From NCBI RefSeq assembly GCF_963259705.1, contig NC_081844.1, forward strand, positions 29,962,294 to 30,026,293: 64,000 bases of DNA, in the 5' to 3' direction. Position 1 is the stretch's first letter, and every line of letters begins with the position of its first letter. This DNA is from Myotis daubentonii. Lineage: Eukaryota; Chordata; Mammalia; Chiroptera; Vespertilionidae. A program made the position numbers and the translations under genes. Shown here in pieces: positions 23,701 to 31,390 of this stretch. The notes beneath the pieces are model-generated. The model did no database searches and was not told the DNA's origin. It saw only the letters and a program-made list of their open reading frames with translations.

Positions 23701-25583
23701 GCCCGTCCCCCAGCTCCATGGTGATCCGAGACCTCACCCTGCGCAGTGCTGCCAGCTTCGGCTCCTTCCACCTGATACGCCTGCTGTATGATGAGTACAT
23801 GTTCTATCTGGTGGAGCACCGCGTCGCCAAGGCAACCGGGGAGACACCCATTGCTGTGATGGGAGAGGTGAGGACCAGAGAAGCCTCCAGGGGTGAGGGA
23901 GTCTGCTGAGTATGACACAGTGGACAGTGGGCAGGAAAGAGCTCTCATGCTGGAGCCTGCAGGCCTGGGTTCAGATCCTGTCTCCTCGGCCAACTCTTTA
24001 TTCTCACTCTGAGCAGGATACCCTGCCTCTGAATGAGGCCTCAAACATAGGCCTTTTTTTTTTATTGTGGTAAAATACATGTAACATACAATTTACTATT
24101 TTAACCATTTTGAAGTGAACAATTCAGTGACATTTAGTACATTCACAGTGTTGTGCAATATTACCTCTATCTAATTCCAGAACAGTCTATCACCCCAAAG
24201 AGAAGCCCCATTCCCATCCTCCTCCCAGCACCTGGCAACCATGAATCTGTCTCTGGATTTGCTTGTTCTGGACATTTCACATGGAATCACACTATGTGGC
24301 CTTTGGTCTCTGGCTCCTCATACTGAGCATCATGTTTTCACGGTTTATCCACGTTGTAGGGGGTGTCAGTGCTTTGCTCTTTTTAGTGGCTGAGTAATAT
24401 TCCAGTATGTGGATGTTCAGCATTTTGTTTGTCCATTCATCTATTGGTGGACATCTGGGCTCTTTCCACCTTTTGGCTATTGTGAATTGTGCTGCAGTAA
24501 ACATGTGTGTACAAGTTTTTGTTTGAACACCTATTTTCAGTTATTTTGGGTATCTGCCCAGGAGTGGAATTTCTGGGTCATGTGGGATTATTTTGAGGAA
24601 GAAATGAGGTTATCCTTGTACAGCTTTTGGAACATAATAAGCCCTTGATAAATGCCAGCTATTCCTTCACTGTCACTATTCAGAGGCCACAGCCCCTGTC
24701 TCCTCTCTGGCCTGAGCAGTCAGCACCCCCTCAACTCTCTAGTAGCTCTTAGACACAACCCGGAAAGTGGCAGAGGGGACACCTAGCATCATAGCTCCTC
24801 CTTATGTAAGAAGCCCTCACTCACAAAGCAAAGCCTGTTCGAACCGCTGGCGTTCATGAGGACCCCCTCTGCAGAGGGCCTGATGCTGGTCTTCTCCCTT
24901 TCAGTTCAACGACCTCGCCTCCCTGTCGCTGACCCTGCTGGACAAAGGTGGGTGAGTCCGTGGCTTTCCCGTGAGGCTTCCTCCTGCGAGTGGCCTGGTG
25001 GGAAATCAGGGCAGCTTCTCGGGTGGGTTGAGAGACTCAGGAGCTGGCACCCAGAGGGTGACACCCAGGCAGCAGTAGGTGTCCCAGTGATGCCTCCGAG
25101 TAGCCCTGTCCTCTCCTACTTGAGTGTGGCACTTCATGGGCACCCAAGCCAGGCTCCAAGGAGCAGGGCCACAGCCAGGAATGAGGTGGGAGGGAGGATT
25201 TGAAGGGGTAGCGGGGCAGAAAGGCCCCCAGCTCCAGCCCATTCCCTGTCCCCAGAGGGGTGGGAGGACCAAGCACTAAGGGAAAACCTGCCAGGAATGT
25301 GACCCAGGCAAATGAGCACTGGTCAAGAGAAGTCACGGATAAGAAGGCCGGGAAGGACCAGGTTAACCAGACCAGAGTTGAGGTCTGTTCATGCCTGAGC
25401 GCCTCTGAGGATGTGCTTCTCTCTCCCTCCCTCCTGTCACCCCCCACTCACCCTTTTCTCCCCTACACTGACCCCACAGATGACATCAGTGAAGACCGGA
25501 GCAGTGAGGCCGATGCGGATGCCCGCAGCTTGGGTGAGCCCCTGGTAAAACGGGAGCGCAGCGACCCGAACCACTCCCTGTAG
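1082..25583 (+). CDS. RFX2: RFX2, regulatory factor X2, 3' two thirds of the gene (13 coding exons, 5' part outside window)
   Basis: Joined exons: 1082-1156, 7735-7916, 8831-8950, 10739-10854, 12554-12672, 13294-13406, 13732-13886, 16287-16384, 17322-17471, 18199-18407, 23714-23867, 24905-24947, 25480-25583. They total 1638 nt, stay in frame and give about 545 residues plus stop. RFX2 is a nuclear winged-helix transcription factor that binds X-box DNA as a dimer and controls ciliary and spermiogenic genes (family knowledge). The order seen is a 25-residue segment, the RFX DNA-binding domain (exons 2-3, start LQWLLDNYE, end [10 protein letters not shown]), a linker, then the conserved middle and dimerisation regions, and an acidic tail ending SDPNHSL. 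Assignment to RFX2 rather than RFX1 or RFX3 rests on recalled agreement with human RFX2 along the whole length, including the linker (QYMAMRQQP) and C-terminus. About 174 N-terminal residues should lie upstream. Odd: the stop falls three codons before the human one. Every intron is GT-AG. Confidence 0.95.
1402..1620 (-). mobile_element. Ves SINE
   Basis: Complete minus-strand copy: A/T tail, GAAACATCGATGAGAGAGAA, tRNA-like head ending GAGCCAAACCAGTTAGGGCA. Perfect 13-bp target duplication GGGATTAGATTAT (1388-1400 plus 1401; 1621-1633). Confidence 0.92.
4128..5303 (+). mobile_element. Non-autonomous Helitron (HeliBat-like), 1.18 kb
   Basis: The 5' end is TCCTATCTAATAAAAG (4128). The 3' end has the palindrome CACGAATTTCGTG, then CCGGGCCCCTAG ending at 5303. 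The flanks are A (4127) and T (5304), the Helitron target. It splits a minus-strand Ves SINE (4110-4127 and 5304-5527). The body is GC-rich and holds an internal minisatellite. Confidence 0.88.
4615..5170 (+). repeat. Degenerate ~82-bp minisatellite inside a Helitron
   Basis: The word CAGGCCTGG recurs at 4697, 4772, 4855, 4937, 5019 and 5087 (spacing 75, 83, 82, 82, 68). Each unit also contains GGTCCCCTGCCCAGGCCTGA-like sequence and a GATGGGGGTC stretch. Confidence 0.8.
5304..5527 (-). mobile_element. Ves SINE, split by Helitron
   Basis: The minus-strand SINE body continues from 4110-4127 on the other side of the Helitron. It has GAAACATCAATGTGAGAGAG and a tRNA-like head ending near CAAACTGGCTAGGG. 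Confidence 0.88.
5890..6490 (+). repeat. L2 fragment with internal (CA)n
   Basis: CACCTGATGCTCCTTGACG, CAGATCCTTGCACTTCTCTG, CAGACCTCCTCACTGTTCCT and TTCATGTCTTTACTCATTTG appear in L2 order, with (CA)n at 6055-6099. Confidence 0.65.
6055..6099. repeat. (CA)n microsatellite
   Basis: Pure CA repeat of about 22 units, inside L2 sequence in an RFX2 intron. Confidence 0.97.
6715..6758 (+). repeat. Copy of part of an RFX2 exon in the preceding intron
   Basis: Forty-four bases match exon segment 7777-7820 at 42 positions, in the same orientation. The piece has neither exon boundary and no splice sites, so it is not an alternative exon. Confidence 0.9.
7735..7916 (+). CDS. RFX2: RFX2 exon, N-terminal and central part of the winged-helix DNA-binding domain
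   Basis: The exon starts [13 protein letters not shown] and ends GLRTRRLGT plus two bases of an Arg codon (phase 2). It carries most of the RFX winged helix, including the basic RTRRLGTR stretch. In RFX proteins this fold contacts the X-box mainly through the wing. Acceptor CCAG is at 7731-7734 and donor GTGGGT at 7917. A 44-bp piece of this exon (7777-7820) has a near-identical copy in the preceding intron at 6715-6758. Confidence 0.95.
8831..8950 (+). CDS. RFX2: RFX2 exon, C-terminal end of DNA-binding domain
   Basis: It completes the Arg codon and reads [13 protein letters not shown], the diagnostic end of the RFX DNA-binding domain, followed by [20 protein letters not shown], a linker typical of RFX2. 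Acceptor TATAG ends at 8830 and donor GTGAGT begins at 8951. Confidence 0.95.
9205..9360 (-). mobile_element. Old L1 fragment
   Basis: CACAGCAAAATTGAGTAAAA, followed by a CA-rich run and CAGAGTGGCACCTTTGTTTC, resembles antisense old mammalian L1 3' sequence. Assigned from memory of the family; diverged. Confidence 0.5.
9365..9823 (+). mobile_element. Old L1 3' end fragment
   Basis: The sequence has L1 3'-region features: CAGCAGATGAATGGATCATT, GGATGAACCTGGAGGACATT and ATGCTCAGTGAGAGAAGCCA. It is diverged. The next element is a Helitron at 9825. Confidence 0.7.
9825..10632 (-). mobile_element. Non-autonomous Helitron (HeliBat-like), 808 bp
   Basis: On the plus strand it begins ACTAGAGGCCCGGTGCATGA (A at 9824 is flank) with the palindrome TGCATGAAATTCATGCA. 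It ends with AGCATATTATGCTTTTATTA and then TTATAGA at 10632, the inverse of the 5' TC end. It is flanked by A and T. The core is a 31-bp tandem array. Confidence 0.87.
10000..10525 (-). repeat. 31-bp minisatellite inside a Helitron, about 15 copies
   Basis: The AACCACT word recurs every 31 bp (10141, 10172, 10203, 10234 and onward) with CTGCCTGCCTG and ATCGCTCT or ATCACCCC between. Two unit variants alternate, suggesting higher-order expansion. Confidence 0.88.
10739..10854 (+). CDS. RFX2: RFX2 exon, Ser/Gln-rich linker
   Basis: The exon reads [20 protein letters not shown] and continues to QSQHHQQYI. It is a low-complexity linker between the DNA-binding domain and the conserved middle region. 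Acceptor CCCAG ends at 10738 and donor GTGAGC begins at 10855. It lies only about 105 bp after a Helitron end (10632). Confidence 0.94.
10997..11159 (-). mobile_element. Short old Ves-like SINE
   Basis: The target repeat TGACACCTTTT is seen at 10986-10996 and 11160-11170. The tRNA-like head is degenerate (ACTGAGCTACCCAGCAACAC). Confidence 0.75.
11282..11560 (+). mobile_element. Ves SINE
   Basis: Plus-strand copy: CCCTGGCCAGTGTGGCTCAG head, B-box like TCGATTCCCGG, (CT)n-rich body, A-rich tail after ATATCCTGTGGTGAGG. Confidence 0.9.
11596..11809 (-). mobile_element. Ves SINE
   Basis: Minus-strand copy bounded by CTAGATGTCCTATT (11582-11595) and CTAGCTGTCCTATT (11810-11823). It contains a small internal repeat of CTGACCAGGGATCGAA. 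Confidence 0.88.
11986..12011. repeat. Poly-C tract
   Basis: A C-run of 25 bases broken by a single G, in an RFX2 intron. Confidence 0.9.
12554..12672 (+). CDS. RFX2: RFX2 exon, start of conserved middle region
   Basis: The exon reads [20 protein letters not shown] and ends YRRHCE. It matches the region just before the conserved middle domain of RFX1-3. Acceptor CCCCAG ends at 12553 and donor GTGACT begins at 12673. Confidence 0.94.
13022..13232 (-). mobile_element. Ves SINE
   Basis: Minus-strand copy with a 17-bp target repeat (13005-13021 and 13233-13249, one mismatch). It starts only 61 bp before RFX2 exon 13294-13406 ends its acceptor, so the branch point region is squeezed by the SINE. 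Confidence 0.9.
13294..13406 (+). CDS. RFX2: RFX2 exon, conserved middle region
   Basis: The exon reads [20 protein letters not shown] and ends with a Ser-rich stretch, [13 protein letters not shown]. Acceptor TTCCAG ends at 13293, donor GTATTG begins at 13407. A Ves SINE ends about 60 bp upstream (13232). Confidence 0.94.
13732..13886 (+). CDS. RFX2: RFX2 exon, conserved middle region
   Basis: The exon reads [20 protein letters not shown], then [20 protein letters not shown] and ends DVLRPVP. The [17 protein letters not shown] block is a hallmark of the RFX1/2/3 conserved middle domain. Acceptor CCACAG ends at 13731; donor GTAAGC begins at 13887. Confidence 0.95.
14640..14929 (-). mobile_element. 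Ves SINE with (AG)n expansion
   Basis: Minus-strand copy. The GAGA part has expanded to a (GA)n run at 14725-14764. The head ends near CTGGCCAAGG. Confidence 0.85.
14725..14764. repeat. (GA)n microsatellite in a Ves SINE
   Basis: About 20 pure GA units grown from the GA-rich part of the SINE. Confidence 0.96.
14944..15521 (-). mobile_element. 5'-truncated L1 3' end
   Basis: It starts with a T run (the A-tail on the minus strand). It contains L1 3'-end sequence such as TAGTATTCCATTGTGTAGAT and AATTGTGCTGCTATGAACAT. A target repeat GAGGCCTTGCTCTT (14930-14943) and GAGGCCTCGCTCTT (15522-15535) brackets it. Confidence 0.82.
15868..16050 (-). mobile_element. MER20-like hAT fragment
   Basis: Reads like inverse MER20: TCTCAGTTTCAGCACTGCTG, GTTGAGCAGCATCCCTAACC and ending GGTGAGAACCCCTAG. 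Confidence 0.65.
16287..16384 (+). CDS. RFX2: RFX2 exon, entry to dimerisation region
   Basis: The exon reads [20 protein letters not shown] then [12 protein letters not shown]. This is the start of the highly conserved dimerisation region of RFX1-3. Acceptor CCCAG ends at 16286; donor GTGACT begins at 16385. Confidence 0.95.
16960..17120 (+). mobile_element. MER5A-like fragment (low confidence)
   Basis: GAACCATCTAGGTAGTCAGT, AAAATACAGACTCCAAGGCC and CCAGAGAGCTGATGG roughly follow MER5A order; strongly decayed. Confidence 0.4.
17322..17471 (+). CDS. RFX2: RFX2 exon, dimerisation region
   Basis: Fifty in-frame codons (phase 0/0) read from [20 protein letters not shown] through [20 protein letters not shown] to VDFANVQ. 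The segment is nearly invariant among mammalian RFX2 as I recall it. Acceptor CCACAG ends at 17321; donor GTGACT begins at 17472. Confidence 0.96.
18199..18407 (+). CDS. RFX2: RFX2 exon, dimerisation region
   Basis: The exon reads [20 protein letters not shown], then [20 protein letters not shown], and ends [15 protein letters not shown]. It is GC-rich. Acceptor CTGCAG ends at 18198; donor GTAAGT begins at 18408. Confidence 0.96.
19034..19322 (-). mobile_element. Non-autonomous Helitron, 289 bp
   Basis: It begins CTAGAGGCCCAGTGCA after A (19033) and ends GCATATTAGGGTTTTATTAT then ATAGGA (19322) before T. It contains CCCTTGGTGGTCAGTGCACA, typical of these bat elements. It is inserted at the A/T-rich end of an MLT1 LTR. 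Confidence 0.87.
19323..19655 (-). mobile_element. MLT1-type LTR (ERVL-MaLR), old
   Basis: Read on the minus strand it begins TGTGATAGTTTATGTGTCAA and continues with GCTAGGCTCTGGTGCCCCG, CTCATCTAATCAGTTGAAAG and a Pro-rich C/T segment, as in MLT1 LTRs. The A/T-rich end is split by the Helitron at 19034-19322. Confidence 0.72.
20262..20480 (+). mobile_element. Ves SINE followed by (GGGA)n
   Basis: Head CCCTGGCTGGTTTGGCTCAG, body with GATTCTCTCTCATTGATGTT, tail into a GGGA tetramer run at 20481-20522. Confidence 0.9.
20481..20522. repeat. (GGGA)n microsatellite after a Ves SINE tail
   Basis: About ten GGGA units directly after the SINE tail. Confidence 0.96.
20770..21115 (+). repeat. L2 fragment
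   Basis: ACCTCAGGGTCTTACACTGC, GAAGCCTTCCCAGACCTCCC and AGAGCCAGGATGTTGTTTTT fit L2 3' end order. Confidence 0.65.
22995..23325 (-). mobile_element. Charlie-like hAT fragment with a fold-back
   Basis: GTTTTATTGGCACACAGGCA (23071) and its inverse GCTGTGTGCCAATAAAAC (23115-23132) lie 20 bp apart. The remainder (AAAATGTAAAAACTATTCTT, GTTTGCCAACCCC) belongs to the same family as 61780-61990. Confidence 0.6.
23714..23867 (+). CDS. RFX2: RFX2 exon, end of dimerisation region
   Basis: The exon reads [20 protein letters not shown], then [20 protein letters not shown] and ends [11 protein letters not shown]. It follows a 5.3 kb intron (18408-23713). Acceptor CCCCAG ends at 23713; donor GTGAGG begins at 23868. 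Confidence 0.96.
23935..24040 (+). repeat. MIR fragment
   Basis: TGGAGCCTGCAGGCCTGGGT followed by TCAGATCCTGTCTCC is the MIR 5' part. Confidence 0.55.
24053..24600 (-). mobile_element. Old L1 3' end fragment
   Basis: It starts with a T run and contains GGCTGAGTAATATTCCAGTA, TTGTGAATTGTGCTGCAGTA and similar L1 antisense 3' sequence. Diverged, in the RFX2 intron between 23867 and 24905. Confidence 0.75.
24905..24947 (+). CDS. RFX2: RFX2 43-nt micro-exon
   Basis: The exon reads [14 protein letters not shown] plus the first base of an Asp codon. Acceptor TTTCAG ends at 24904; donor GTGGGT begins at 24948. Its reading frame joins the exons on both sides. Confidence 0.94.
25480..25583 (+). CDS. 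RFX2: RFX2 terminal coding exon with early stop
   Basis: The exon reads [20 protein letters not shown] then [14 protein letters not shown] and stops at TAG 25581-25583. The human protein, as I recall it, continues with Gln-Gly-Ile. Here the Gln codon CAG appears to be TAG, and the next in-frame stop is only two codons further (25590-25592). The tail is acidic then basic (VKRER). Acceptor CCACAG ends at 25479. Confidence 0.95.
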
Positions 25584-27175
25584 GATGTGTAGCACCGAGG
25601 CCCCTCCCCAGGCCTGCCTGGCCTCCTCGAGCTCCACAACAGTCGTGCCTCTTACATGAAGTGACCTTGACTCTGACTCAAAGGATCCCAGGGCATGTGC
25701 ACCCTGAAAGGACATGCTGTTCCTCCCCAAGAAAACTGTTGTTCACCACAGCTGAAGGTCACACCTGGTTCTGAGTACCTGAGTGGCTCCCCTGGGGGTC
25801 ACCCGGATCATCTTTTCCTCCTGACTGTCTTAGTTCTCCCGTCTGCTGGACTGTGACCTTCAGGCCACTTCCACACACCCCGCCGAGCTGGAAAGACCGA
25901 GCTGGGCAGGTCAGCACCTCTGCGTTGGGCTTCTCCATTCAGCTCAGTCCAGTTTTCACCGTGATTTTTAAAACTCAGGCAGATCCCAGAAAGGAAGGGG
26001 GTCTCATAGCTGTTGGTCAGTCCCACGCTGACCCCATCCATGGAGACCCTGCTCTGGTGCCCCTGTGATGGAAAGGCGTGTCTCCGCACTGCACCCCATG
26101 GCCTCTCGTAGACAGACTGTCCTCGGCCTCCTGTCCTGTGCTGAAGCAGGGAGGTCCCAGGGCCCCACTTCTAGACTCTAAAGGTCCACACAGCGTGTCC
26201 CTAGATGGCAGGCAGCCCATGGGCCCATGTGGCTCAAAGAACAAGTCACAGAAATAAGCCCGCTGTGCTAAGAATTAACACCAGAAGGATTACCAGCACC
26301 AGGAAGGACTGTGGGTCTGTCCAAGGCTACAGCCAACATGAAGCCAACCGCTGAGTCTGCAACGCGTCTGATCCAAGGGGGCCCAGGCAGTGGTGCATTC
26401 AGAAGCCCGCCATCCCGCCAAAGCTGCACCAATAGCCGTGCCTGCAGTGTGGTCCACAGAATCTTCCAGAACGCCTGCCTTGGAATTGGTGATCCTGGAG
26501 AACGGTGACCCTGGGCAGGTCCCACCTTGAACTGATTGAAGTTGAGATCTTTTCTGGGGACAAACAAATCCCAAGGACTTGGACAGCCCTGAACTTTAAA
26601 CTTCCAATCTGTGTCCCAATAGCAACACGCACTTGGTTGCTCCGTGTGAGAGTCCTGTCCCAAAAGCAACTGCAAAGAAAGACAAACCTCTAGTCTAGGA
26701 AGCGCCATCTAATGCAATGCAAATGTTTCTCTCTTTGGAAATATCTTTATACCAATAGTTCTGTGCACCAATTGTTATTAGAACATTTCTTAATAATGTA
26801 TATTGCAGTATATTTGGTCCCCAATATTTTATCTCATTCACGTCAAGCAGGAGCGCTGGGCCCACCTCGGCCCTCGCCAGGTGTGCGGGGTGCGGGGGAG
26901 GAAATGGCAAGAAAGAGACTCGCTGACTGTAGAAACCCCAAGTCCATGATGATCACAATGTTTGTCTGGGCTTAGCGTTCAAGACTTAGATAAAATCAGA
27001 CAGAATGTTTTTTAATATACATCTCCTCTGCTGGAAGGCCCTGAAGCCCACAGGGCATGCACTGTGATGGCCTCTTCCTTCCCAGTGTCAGCTGGGTTCT
27101 GCCTTAGGCTCTGCCCTGTCCTCTGCAGGATTCCACGAGGAGGACTACAAATGACAGTAAAGACACGAGTCTTCC
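25584..27175 (+). other. RFX2: RFX2 3' untranslated region
   Basis: About 1.6 kb of non-repetitive sequence follows the stop and reaches the best polyadenylation signal (AGTAAA at 27156). No young SINE interrupts it, although the introns are full of them. The length agrees with what I recall for human RFX2 mRNA. The exact cleavage point is inferred. Confidence 0.7.
27156..27161 (+). terminator. Probable RFX2 polyadenylation signal (AGTAAA)
   Basis: AGTAAA is followed within 15-40 bases by a GT/T-rich stretch (TGTTCGCGTTTTTC at 27180-27193), as expected for a cleavage site near 27175. A canonical AATAAA lies further down at 27440-27445 but has a weaker GT-rich follow-up, so it is the alternative. 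Confidence 0.55.
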
Positions 27176-27439
27176 GAGCCTGTTCGCGTTTTTCATTGCA
27201 GTAAACACATTAAGCATACCCATTTGGGGGTCACAATCCACACTCCAGCCCCCTCCCACCCCAGGGTGCTGGAGGGTAGACGCTCCCTCCCGGCCTGCTC
27301 GGAACAGCAGCTTGGAGAAGGAGCATGTTCTTCAAGCTTCACTTAGCAAGGCCAGTCCAGGGCCAAAGATGGCAACAATTCCTAGCACAGGATGGTCGAG
27401 GCCATTTGTAAACCGAGTAAATTCATTCAAATATTACAG

Positions 27440-27445
27440 AATAAA
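27440..27445 (+). terminator. Alternative downstream polyadenylation signal (AATAAA)
   Basis: This is a canonical hexamer about 280 bp past the preferred signal. A GT/G-rich run follows at about 27478-27510. It could serve a longer RFX2 transcript. Confidence 0.25.
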
Positions 27446-28497
27446 TCCATACTCCAGCCACTGAAGCAGCCCACCAGTTGTTCTCAAGGTTTATTTGGGG
27501 GGGTGGGGGGGCTGGCAAATCCAGAATCTCCTAAGAACCAATGCTAGAGCTTGCTCCAAACTAGCCAATCCCTGGGCCCCAGCTGAAGAAAGCCTGCCTC
27601 TTGGGATTGGGCTGGATCTGGGAATCCATATTGTGACCACCACTTCCCAGGGGAGTGTGACACAGGGGATCATAGGACTTTGAAGAAACCCTGCAGAGGA
27701 GAGTGATGCCATTCCTGATCAGCCTCCCCTAAAAGCAGCTTCTCACTGCCAGGCCAGTACCCCACATGCCCCCAGGGATGCTCGGCCTTAGGCCCCAGAG
27801 CAGGCCTCTCTGTCCCAGGAAGTGGCCCTGGGCCATGGGTCCCTTCTAGAATCCTCTATGATGGGGCCTCCAGGTGACACTAAAATTGTCCATCACTTCC
27901 TTGGGCTGGGACTCCAGGGTCTGTGCTTGGCTTAATGCTCTTCTGTCACTATCTTGAAATTCTTAATTTTGGAACAAAGGGCCTACATTTTCATTTTCAC
28001 TGGGCCCCACAAATTCCATGGCTGATCCTGGTGAACTCCCTCTTCTTCAGGCCCTGACACTGCTGATTCCCTGCCAGTCTCACGGAACCCAGACTCGCCC
28101 CTACTCTCTGGTGATTCACAATTTCAGCTACTTAGCAGCAATAGCTCTTGCACCCAACAGTAGGCCACCCCCCCTCCCCCGCCTTCCCCTTCAGAGAAAC
28201 AGGCTGGGTGTTGGGTGGCAGGGTCCCTGGAGGAGAATCGGGCCCTGCCCTTGAGGTCTGAGTGGGGGTGGATTGAACATGGGTGGTGCCTACGTGGTTA
28301 CTGCCCCAGGAGTCAGAGATATGAGCAAGGGAACCTGGGGAAGTCCCACAGGCTGCCAAGTTCCTTGGAGGGCACGCTGGGTCAGGGCTCTGGGAAGCAG
28401 GCATTGCACAATGGAGGGAACCTCGTCCTACCAAGAGCCTCTGGGAGCTTCTGCCTAATCACAGGAGCTCCACAATAGACACTGGTCTGATCTCCTC

Positions 28498-28722
28498 TTT
28501 TTTTTTTTTTGTAAATATATTTTATTGATTTTTTTACAGAGAGAAAGGGAGAGAGTTAGAGAGTCAGAAACATCGATGAGAGAGAAACATCGATCAGCTG
28601 CCTCTTGCACATCTCCTACTGGGGATGTGCCCGCAACCCAGGTACATGCCCTTGACCGGAATCGAACCTGGGACCCTTCAATCCGCAGGCCAACGCTCTA
28701 TCCACTGAGCCAAACCGGTTTC
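28498..28722 (-). mobile_element. Ves SINE
   Basis: Minus-strand copy with T-run tail, GAAACATCGATGAGAGAGAA and head ending GAGCCAAACCGGTTTCAG. Target repeat CTGATC(T)CCTCTTTTT on both sides. Confidence 0.9.
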
Positions 28723-29560
28723 AGCTGATCCTCTTTTTGACGATCTTCCAAGGCAGGCACTACCCCGATTGTACACATTGGGGAATTGAGGCTGTTGGCT
28801 GGAATGCAGACATGATGGCTGGAGCACCAACAGCCACTTTAGATCTTGAGGTGTATGTTATCTAATAAGGATGGCAAAGCAATGTGACAGAAGGAGCCTG
28901 GGCCCCTGGTGATCATTATAGCTTTAATGGCCCCATCAGAATTCAATAAGCCACAGTTGGGTGGAAAGGGAGTGCAGGGGGACCCATAGATGCCCCTACA
29001 CACCCCACTGCAGGTGTTAACTTGTCTGCCTTGCTCAAGACTATTTCCCAATTCTAGCACACTGTATGCTTAGCAAACATTTAGTGAATGAGTGAGTGGA
29101 TTAATGACTGGAGAAGGCCTCTGGGAGAAGATACTATGCCTGGGGATCATGGGAAGGCAGAGGAAAGGAGAGAAAATGTGGAGGAAAGATGAGGAATAGG
29201 CAAAGCGAAACTTGGGAGGCCACCATCAGAATTTTTAAGGCTGGACTGATTCTGGAAGGATGGATTAAACATGAAGAAACTGGAAGCAAGGAGGTCAACT
29301 AGGTACTTGTGAAAGTCTACAAGGGAGGCTCTAGGGGCTGAACTGAGTGTGGTAGGGGAAGGGGGGCCGAGGGCCCAGGCCTGCTAGGGCCACTGTCCAG
29401 CGGCAGGCCCAGTGGGTTATAAAATCATGCTTGTGACTTAGGATCAGTTCAGTTTTCTTTTTAATGGACTAAGAAAAGATCAGGAGTGTCAACATAATAA
29501 AAATAAGCATGGCTTTATAAGATCTTAATTTCAGTATATATTAATGTGTATATATATCAT

Positions 29561-29562
<2 letters not shown>

Positions 29563-29611
<49 letters not shown>
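29563..29611. repeat. (TG)n microsatellite
   Basis: Pure TG repeat of about 24 units in the RFX2-RANBP3 intergenic region, preceded by a TATATA-rich stretch. Confidence 0.97.
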
Positions 29612-29612
<1 letters not shown>

Positions 29613-30491
29613 TATTGGACTGTAATGTATTGAATATTCATATGTATCCAAAGGCACAATGCCAGAGAGTAGTTCTCACCCTATTTTGAGGTTATGGGTC
29701 CCTTCTAGAATCCTCTATGATGGACAATTGTGGGGTTTTGCTATCCAGCTTCTGTCCCACCTTCTTTGGAGATGACCTTTCTCCCATAGAACCCAATTTC
29801 TATGTGGGTTCTCTCACATCCTGGGAACAGACTTGTCGTGTGTGGAGAGCAGCAAGGAGGCCACTGTGGCCGGCACAGCATGGCAGATGGGGCAGGAAGG
29901 GCAGATGGGGGGAGATAAGGGAGGCTGCCTGGATCCTGGCGGGAACTTGGGGTTTCATTCCAGGATGGTGGCCCGTAAGTGAGAGGCCAATAACTACAAA
30001 ATGGACTGAAAAGTCCCCTCCCTTAGCCCTCCTATGTACAACTGCCCACTGGATGCCCCCACTGGCGTCAAGATACCTCAAATGGCATCTCCCCAACAGC
30101 TGGGCACCTAGAGGCACTCAATCAACATCTGATGGAGGCTTGAACTGGGTAGAGGTGGGACCCTAGGCAGGGCAGAGATTGATAAATGCCTTGTGGTGCT
30201 GGGCCCATGCAATACTTTCTGCTTGGATTCTGACCAGGGAGTTGAATGACTGTAAGACTGAAAACAACTGAATTTGGGGCATTCTCACGAGGTGCCCCTC
30301 CGATAATGCTAAACAATTCCCAGCCCAAGACCTGCTGGGACTGCCCAGTGTTTTCTCCTCTTTGATCTTAGCATCCTCTTAACTTTCAAGCAAATTCCCC
30401 CTTTCTTTACATTTGGCCAAAGGTAGTTTTTAGGGTTTGCAACCAGTCTCCAAAGCAAGACTACTTAGTTCCCATGAGTTTTTTGGTGTGT

Positions 30492-30711
30492 TTTTTAAAT
30501 CCTCATTCTAGGATGTTTGTTGTTGTTGTTTTATTGATTTTAGAGAGAAAGGAAGGGGGAGAGAGAAAAACATGGATCGGTTACCTCCCATACATGCTCC
30601 CACCGGCGACCAAACCGACAACCTAGGTATGTGCCCTGACTGGGAATCGAACCCACAACCTTTTGCTGTATGGGAGGAGTCTCCAACCAACTGAGCCACC
30701 CCGCCAGTGCC
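30492..30711 (-). mobile_element. Ves SINE, older copy
   Basis: T-rich start, GAGAGAAAAACATGGATCGG, head ending CTGAGCCACCCCGCCAGTGC. More diverged than the neighbours. Confidence 0.83.
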
Positions 30712-30956
30712 CCTAGGAGTTTTGCAGGCAGGATCAGTAGGGATTCTCAGACCTCGGAAGCCCTCCCAGGATCTGGAGCCCCTGTTTCTGAGGTGGCACA
30801 TGCGTACTGATGACAGCGTGATCCTCAGAGCTGCCAGGCGCAGTGCAACTGAAACATGCTCAACCTCTGCTGGTGCAGCCAGCACCTACTGACCTTGTTC
30901 CCAAGAGATGCCAGACCCCCAACACGTGCAGAGCCTTTGAGTCCCCACAAGTTTAC

Positions 30957-31155
30957 TTAGAAAGACCGGGTAGTTCAGTTGGTTAGATTGTCGTCCCAAT
31001 ACCATGCACCAAGGTTGCAGGTTCATTCCCAGTCGGCACACACAAGAATCAACCCATGGATGCATAAATAAGTGGAACAACAAATGAATGTTTCTCTTTC
31101 TTGCTCTCGCTCTCTCCCTTACCCTCTCTAAAATCAATTTTTAAAATATTTTTTT
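30957..31155 (+). mobile_element. Ves-like SINE, divergent subfamily
   Basis: Plus-strand head GGGTAGTTCAGTTGGTTAGA, B-box like GGTTCATTCCC, and tail TCTCTAAAATCAATTTTTAA. The head differs from the common Ves type. Confidence 0.75.
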
Positions 31156-31167
31156 TAAAAAATAAGG

Positions 31168-31390
31168 AAAAGCCCAGCCGGCAAGGCTGTGGTTGAGCAT
31201 TGACCTATGAACCAAGAGGTCAAGATTTGATTCCCGGTCAGGTCACAGGCCTGGGTTGCAGGCTCGATCCTCGGTATGGGGCGTGCAGGAGGCAGCTGAT
31301 CAATGATTCTCATTATTGATGTTTCAATCTCTCTCACCCTCTCCCTCTCTGAAATCAATAAAAATATATTTTAAAAATACGATAAAATAA
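31168..31390 (+). mobile_element. Ves SINE
   Basis: Plus-strand copy with head CCCAGCCGGCAAGGCTGTGG and tail GAAATCAATAAAAATATATT. Confidence 0.87.

Larger units (their letters stand above)
18408..23713 (+). other. RFX2 5.3-kb intron, non-repeat parts
   Basis: Listed repeats occupy 19034-19655, 20262-20522, 20770-21115 and 22995-23325. The rest (19656-20260, 21115-22990) shows no recognisable gene, RNA or element. Confidence 0.55.
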
